Assembly: GCA_024235915.1 (NCBI GenBank) | Contig: JACKLO010000008.1 | Location: 124,001 to 188,000, forward strand | Direction of reading: 5' to 3' | Source: Burkholderiaceae bacterium | GTDB taxonomy: Bacteria; Pseudomonadota; Gammaproteobacteria; Burkholderiales; Burkholderiaceae_C | DNA length: 64,000 bases | Shown: piece by piece, positions 59,797 to 64,000 of the stretch | How the letters are laid out: each line of letters starts with the position of its first letter | How positions within the stretch are numbered: position 1 is the first letter of the stretch | The notes under the pieces: model-generated | Seen by the model: the letters and a program-made list of their open reading frames with translations, nothing else | Told to the model about the DNA's origin: nothing | Database searches by the model: none | Made by a program: the position numbers and the translations under genes

Positions 59797-60804
59797 ATGA
59801 TTGATGAGCGCTCACCCGGATTCATAGGTGGAGTGGACCGGCCAGCACGGCTTGATCGGCCAGCCTTCGACCCGGAGCTCCGCGCCGGCCTGGCGATCGT
59901 GGGAGGAATGTTCCCGCCGACCATCACGCCCGACCTGATCGACTTCATGCGCGTGTCCTATGCCGGCCCGCCGCTGGCCACACTCATCGGTGGGCGCCCC
60001 ATCCGCTGCGAGGACCGCGTCTTTCCGGGGTACGAGGGGTACGAGCTGACGGCGTCGATCTTCCGTCACGAGGGGGCTTCGGGGCTCCGCCCGGGCGTTC
60101 TGTTCGTGCACTCGGGCGGGCTCATGTTTGGCGATCGCTTCAGCGGGCTGGACCGGATGCTGGACTTCGTCGAGCTCCTGGGGATCGTGCTCGTGTCGAT
60201 CGAGTACCGCCTCGCACCAGAGCATCGCGACCCGGTTCCGCGGGAGGACGTGTACGGGGCGCTGGAGTGGATGGCCTCCCATGCGGAGTCGCTCGGTGTG
60301 CGCCTGGACCACCTGTTGATCGCCGGCGCGAGCGCGGGTGGCGGCTTGGCCGCGGGTGCCGCCCTGGCGGCGCGCGACCGGGGCGGGCCGCGACTGTGCG
60401 GCCAGCTGCTCGACTACCCGATGCTCGACGACCGCGGCACGACGAAGTCCACCCATCAGTTCGATGGGGTCGGCGTCTGGGATCGCGTGAGCAACGAGAC
60501 CGGCTGGAGCGCGCTCCTCGGCGACGCGCGTGGCGGCCCCGACGTCTCCCCGTACGCGGCACCGGCTCGCGCGACCGACCTACGTGACCTTCCGCCCGCG
60601 TTCCTCGACGTCGGCAGTGCCGAGATCTTCCGGGACGAAGCCGTCGCCTATGCGGACGCGCTGTGGAACGCCGGACGGCAAGCCGAGCTTCACGTATGGC
60701 CGGGTGGGTTCCACGCGTTCGACATCTTCGCGCCGCACACCGCCTTGTCGCGTAGCATGATCGCCACCAGGAACGCGTGGATGTCGCGAATCCTTGCGGA
60801 TTGA
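59797..60804 (+). CDS. Alpha/beta hydrolase, HSL/abhydrolase_3 type
   Basis: A 335-residue esterase-like enzyme. The oxyanion segment is HSGGLMFGD near residues 107-115 (HSGG in place of the usual HGGG), then YRLAPEHRDPVPREDVYGAL. The nucleophile elbow is GASAGGG near 175 with the catalytic Ser, the Asp is probably in LDVGSAEIFRDE near 272, and the His is in GGFHAFD near 306. It probably hydrolyses an ester or lactone; the substrate is unknown. It heads a run with a PucR-like regulator and a beta-lactamase-fold esterase. Confidence 0.88.
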   Translation: MIDERSPGFIGGVDRPARLDRPAFDPELRAGLAIVGGMFPPTITPDLIDFMRVSYAGPPLATLIGGRPIRCEDRVFPGYEGYELTASIFRHEGASGLRPGVLFVHSGGLMFGDRFSGLDRMLDFVELLGIVLVSIEYRLAPEHRDPVPREDVYGALEWMASHAESLGVRLDHLLIAGASAGGGLAAGAALAARDRGGPRLCGQLLDYPMLDDRGTTKSTHQFDGVGVWDRVSNETGWSALLGDARGGPDVSPYAAPARATDLRDLPPAFLDVGSAEIFRDEAVAYADALWNAGRQAELHVWPGGFHAFDIFAPHTALSRSMIATRNAWMSRILAD

Positions 60805-60811
60805 CAGGCGC

Positions 60812-61846
60812 ATGCAGGAACTCCTCGCTCGACTGAAAGCACTCGATCCCAACGCGAGCCTCGCATTGCGGGTCATTGCGTGCTTCGACGAGTTGGTGCG
60901 CGGCAGCGTCAACACGCAAGGGCTCCTTGGGGCTGCGGCCTCGCTCTCCAACTGTGTCGCGGGCTACCACCGGCAGGACTCCGGGCGCACGATGCGGGTG
61001 GCGCCGAACGGCCTGATCCTCAGGGACGGCGAGGTCAAGAAGTGGCAGAGCGCTCTCGATGCCGACGGTCAGACCGTCTGGCTTGAGCGAGATGGTCCCG
61101 CCCACGTGAACGACACGATGATCCTTGAGCGCCTTTCGCTCGCGCTGGCCATCCGCGACGGGCGCCGGGCGGAAGATCCCCTGCGCCGACTCGGCGATCT
61201 GCTCGACGCCGACGTCGATGCCGAGCAACGCCGCGCGACCGCTGTGAAGCTGGGCCTGACGCCAACCCTGCGCTACCGCATCGCCACCCTGCCGCTGTTT
61301 GCGACCTGGAAGCAGCACCATGCCCTGCTGGAAGACGTCGTGCCCACACGCTTCGGCCCGCTGCACGTTTGCGTGCTGGGCGCCGCGGAAGCGCACATCG
61401 GCGCGGCACCCTGCGGGGTCGGGGTGGCGATGGCTGTCGACGCCCTGCACCGTTCGTTCGCAACCGCGCTCGTGAGCCTGCGCCTGTGCTCGCTGCCTGA
61501 GGTCCCGACCGTCGTCGCCGATGACTACGGCGGGTTGGTCGAACTCCTCGCGCAGTGCTCGGTCGATCAACCGATGCTTGACGTGGAGGAACTCGAACTC
61601 GTGATGCAGCACCCGTGGGCGGCACGAACCCTCGATGCGTTGCTTCGTTCAGCCTCGGTCCGCGACGCGTCGCGCATCGCGGACGTCCACCACAGCACGA
61701 TGCAGGCGCGGATCGAGACCATACGCGACCTGCTCTCGTTCGATCCCACGGACGGCATCGGCCGCACGCGGGTCGGCCTGGCCTACCTCGCCTGGCGCGT
61801 CCGGCATTCGTCGGCGCTCGATCTCCCGGCGCCTTCCCAACGCTAG
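60812..61846 (+). CDS. PucR-like C-terminal HTH transcriptional regulator
   Basis: A 344-residue protein from the ATG at 60812; an in-frame TTG at 60794 would overlap the hydrolase. The N-terminal and middle parts are of the CdaR/PucR sensor type (SLALRVIACFDELVRG...). The C-terminus VADDYGGLVELLAQCS, HPWAARTLDALLRSASVRDASRIADVHHSTMQARIETIRDLLSFDP is the PucR helix-turn-helix. Such regulators often activate neighbouring catabolic genes, here probably the two esterases. Confidence 0.85.
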   Translation: MQELLARLKALDPNASLALRVIACFDELVRGSVNTQGLLGAAASLSNCVAGYHRQDSGRTMRVAPNGLILRDGEVKKWQSALDADGQTVWLERDGPAHVNDTMILERLSLALAIRDGRRAEDPLRRLGDLLDADVDAEQRRATAVKLGLTPTLRYRIATLPLFATWKQHHALLEDVVPTRFGPLHVCVLGAAEAHIGAAPCGVGVAMAVDALHRSFATALVSLRLCSLPEVPTVVADDYGGLVELLAQCSVDQPMLDVEELELVMQHPWAARTLDALLRSASVRDASRIADVHHSTMQARIETIRDLLSFDPTDGIGRTRVGLAYLAWRVRHSSALDLPAPSQR

Positions 61847-62043
61847 GTTTCCTCGCCGATCGCGCGGGTCGACCGCCACTTGGCGGTTTTGCACGCTGCC
61901 TTGGTGCGCCGCGCGGCGGTTACCGGCACTCGGGGCCACTGATACCTTCATCGGGCGCCGGGCACGCTGCCGTGGCGTGCCGCGAGCCCAGGAGTCCGGC
62001 CCTGAAAACACAGCGGTGGCTTGACCACCCCAAGGAGACAACA

Positions 62044-63279
62044 ATGAGCGATCTGGCGAAGGCGATCGATGCGGTGCTGGACACCGCGGCGACAGGCACT
62101 CCCCGTGTGCCCGGCGTGGCGGCGGCAGTGACCGACCGCCGCGGGACGATCTACAAGGGCGCTCGCGGTGTCCGCAACACCGGGTCGGGCGAACCCTTCG
62201 AACCCGACACGGTGTGCGCGATCTTCTCGACCACGAAGGCTATCGCCGGCACCGCTTGCCTGCAGCTGGTCGAGGAAGGCTACCTCGACCTCGATGCGCC
62301 GGCCAAGGAGTATGTGCGCCAGCTGGCCGACATCCAGGTGATCGAAGGATTCGACAAGGACGGCAAGCCGAAGCTGCGCCCGCCGCGGCGCGATGTCACC
62401 ACCCGGCATCTGCTCACGCACACCGCCGGCTTCACCTACGACTTCTTCAACGAGACGTACACGCGGCTCGCGAACGAGCAGGGCCAGCCCTGGGTGGTCG
62501 ACGCGTCGTGGAAGTCGATCAAGACGCCCTTGCTCTTTGACCCGGGCGAGCACTGGGAGTACGGCACCAACATCGACTGGGCCGGCATGGTGGTCGAAGG
62601 GATCACCGGGAAGCGGCTAGGCGAAGTGATGCAGACGAGGATCCTCGGGCCATTGGGGATGAACGACACCGCGTTCACGATGAGTCCGTCCATGCTGGCC
62701 CGCCAGGCCACCATCCACGTACGCGAGGACAACGATGGCTCGCTCATCCCGCTCGACGGGGTGACGCTGCCCCAGGATCCGGAACTCCACATGGGAGGGC
62801 ACGGCCTGTACGGGACCGCGACGGACTACGTGAAGTTCATCCGCATGTGGCTCAACGACGGGCGCAGCGACAGCGGCGAGCAGATCCTGAAGCCCGAGAC
62901 CGTCGAGATGGCGTCGCGCAATCATCTGCCCAAGGGAATGAACATCAAGATGCTGCCGGGTGTCGGAGCGACGACGACGGCGAAGTCGATCCTTCCCGTT
63001 TCGAAGCCGCGGCTGTCGAACGATGCGGAGTTCTTTCCCGGAATGCCCAAGACCTGGGCGCTCACGTTCATGATCAATGAGCAGGACGCGCCCACTGGTC
63101 GGCCTGCAGGGGCATTGGCATGGGCCGGGCTGGCCAACTGCTACTACTGGATCGATCGGAAGAACGGCGTCGGAGGGTACTGGGCGACGCAGATCTTCCC
63201 GTTTGCCGATCCGGCGTCCGTCGGGGGCTTTCTGGCGATGGAAACGGCGACCTACGAGCACGGGAAGTTTCGTGCCTAA
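62044..63279 (+). CDS. Class C beta-lactamase-fold serine hydrolase (esterase)
   Basis: A 411-residue enzyme with AAGGAG upstream of the ATG. The SxxK motif is FSTTKAIAG near residues 61-69, the Tyr motif is YGTN near 175-178 (YxN), and a LLTHTAGF loop lies at 122-129. The third motif resembles GWALTF-like sequences near 330-345, where class C enzymes have KTG. There is no signal peptide, so it is cytoplasmic, and an EstB-type esterase or lactonase is more likely than a beta-lactamase. It follows the PucR-like gene by about 200 bp. Confidence 0.87.
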   Translation: MSDLAKAIDAVLDTAATGTPRVPGVAAAVTDRRGTIYKGARGVRNTGSGEPFEPDTVCAIFSTTKAIAGTACLQLVEEGYLDLDAPAKEYVRQLADIQVIEGFDKDGKPKLRPPRRDVTTRHLLTHTAGFTYDFFNETYTRLANEQGQPWVVDASWKSIKTPLLFDPGEHWEYGTNIDWAGMVVEGITGKRLGEVMQTRILGPLGMNDTAFTMSPSMLARQATIHVREDNDGSLIPLDGVTLPQDPELHMGGHGLYGTATDYVKFIRMWLNDGRSDSGEQILKPETVEMASRNHLPKGMNIKMLPGVGATTTAKSILPVSKPRLSNDAEFFPGMPKTWALTFMINEQDAPTGRPAGALAWAGLANCYYWIDRKNGVGGYWATQIFPFADPASVGGFLAMETATYEHGKFRA

Positions 63280-63633
63280 CCAATACAGCCTGCGTCATGC
63301 GCACACCCTTTCAGCAAGGGGATGGCGCTGGATCGGAGGTGCCTCGTTGGCCGAAAACGCGGCACCTCCGAATGACCGCTGGTGCGCATCGCAACCGGTC
63401 CACTCGGCTGCGACGAGTGACGGCTCCTGGCCGAACTGAGCCAACGACTGGTTCGGATTCGTCGCCTGACACCTGCCACTCGACGGCGCGTCGTCGCCGA
63501 AATCTTGAGCCGAGGGCGACCGGCGGCTTGTGGCCGAGTCCGGTAGTAGCACCAAGGACGTCGAGCGGCGGCGGACCGCTGCGAAGCCGACCTTCAGCAC
63601 CCCAGGCAAAGAGCCAAGGGGATATCAGTTTCG
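63280..63633. other. Intergenic region with a 10-bp-stem hairpin
   Basis: About 350 bp between convergent genes. CGGAGGTGCC (63334-63343) and GGCACCTCCG (63361-63370) form a perfect 10-bp stem with a 17-bp loop, which may terminate the esterase transcript. The remainder has phrases reminiscent of the repeat family (GAATGACCGCTG, CGACGAGTGACGG) but no clear copy. No gene is recognised. Confidence 0.5.
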
Positions 63634-64000
63634 TCAGTGCGCGGGCAGCCCAAAGCACGTCAGCCGACGACCCGCTGACATCGGCTCGGCCGGTTGCTCG
63701 AACCACCGCGTGAGTGCCGGCTCCATCGCCCTCCGCCAGATCGACGGCACCAGCGCCAGGAACATGAGCATCACGTAGCCGGCCGGCAGACGCGGTGAGT
63801 CAGGCGCCAGCTGAAGGCGGTAGTACGGCAGGCGCGGCTCCAGATGGTGCTCGTCGTGCAGGCTGATGTTGAGCGTGATCCAAGCTTGGAACTGGCAGTC
63901 GTCGTCCCACCCTCGACCGTAGCCCACGGCATCGCCCAGGCTGTCGTCACCGAGCGCCCAGTGCTGGATGTAGGTGATGATCTGGACGCCAAACGAGACG
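63634..64000 (-). CDS. Alkane 1-monooxygenase-like (AlkB/fatty acid desaturase family), C-terminal end
   Basis: A minus-strand frame enters from beyond the right edge and ends at 63634, about 121 residues visible. YIQHWALGDD, YGRGWDDDCQFQAW and LNISLHDEHHLEPRLPYYRL carry the last histidine box (HDEHH), and LPAGYVMLMFLALVPSIWRR is the final membrane/helix region. All are typical of AlkB-type non-haem di-iron membrane hydroxylases. The N-terminal two thirds and the other histidine boxes lie outside the window, so substrate and exact subfamily are undetermined. Confidence 0.88.
   Translation of the reverse strand, partial: VSFGVQIITYIQHWALGDDSLGDAVGYGRGWDDDCQFQAWITLNISLHDEHHLEPRLPYYRLQLAPDSPRLPAGYVMLMFLALVPSIWRRAMEPALTRWFEQPAEPMSAGRRLTCFGLPAH

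Overview
The window is GC-rich DNA with dense, short-spaced genes, many ATGA/GTGA start-stop overlaps and many GTG starts. The protein families (NsrR/NnrS, CcoG, indolepyruvate oxidoreductase, FadR-type GntR, AraC regulators, UbiD and Mo-hydroxylase catabolic genes) fit a betaproteobacterium of the order Burkholderiales. No rRNA, tRNA, CRISPR array, replication initiator or integrase was seen, so chromosome with an integrative conjugative element versus megaplasmid cannot be decided from this window.

Layout. (1) 1-3.7 kb: a minus-strand aromatic/CoA catabolic operon, with a UbiD decarboxylase running off the left edge, a 2Fe-2S Mo-hydroxylase small subunit, and two internally deleted genes (acyl-CoA ligase and Mo-hydroxylase large subunit), behind an AraC regulator. 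(2) 4.8-20.3 kb: a P-type conjugative type IV secretion locus in the order kikA/trbM-like, virB1, B2, B3, B4, a small secreted protein, virB6, B5, B8, B9, B10, B11, D4, an OmpA-like lipoprotein, LPD7 and DUF1173 genes. (3) 20.4-31.4 kb: a minus-strand defence block, consisting of a SIR2-HerA pair and a cassette of DNA methyltransferase, YhcG/DUF1016 nuclease, SF2 helicase and GIY-YIG nuclease. Upstream of the cassette lie a 70-codon ORF and a promoter with a LexA-like box. (4) 31.6-36.4 kb: relaxase and MobC-like genes, a divergent R388 StbABC-like operon with a presumed oriT between them, a DUF932 protein and an SSB.

(5) 37.2-44.9 kb: a broken mercury-resistance locus, with merR (in-frame stop) and a mer operator near 37.6 kb and a frameshifted merT-merP fusion plus a decayed Cys-rich gene near 44.5 kb. 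Between them sits a nitric-oxide-stress cluster (DsrC-like protein, hemerythrin, nsrR, nnrS, DUF2249, fdxA, ccoG, HPP-CBS). (6) 45.3-47.5 kb: an AraC regulator divergent from a protoglobin with a signal peptide and a thioredoxin-fold protein. (7) 48.2-57.7 kb: acyl-CoA/keto-acid metabolism: GntR, an ACAD10/11-like dehydrogenase, SDR, an APH-like kinase, a giant indolepyruvate oxidoreductase, a second GntR, an AraC paralogue of the one at 3 kb, and a cupin. (8) 58.4-59.5 kb: a complete IS1595-family insertion with inverted repeats and an 8-bp target duplication. (9) 59.8-64 kb: an HSL-type hydrolase, a PucR-like regulator, a class C beta-lactamase-fold esterase and the C-terminal end of an AlkB-type alkane monooxygenase.

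How the parts work together. Regions 2 and 4 together make a near-complete self-transfer apparatus (mating channel, coupling protein, relaxase, segregation/positioning proteins, SSB), with the defence block carried between its two halves. Noncoding repeats of 106 and 111 bp recur near 37.2, 47.8 and 58.2 kb, bordering several of the modules.
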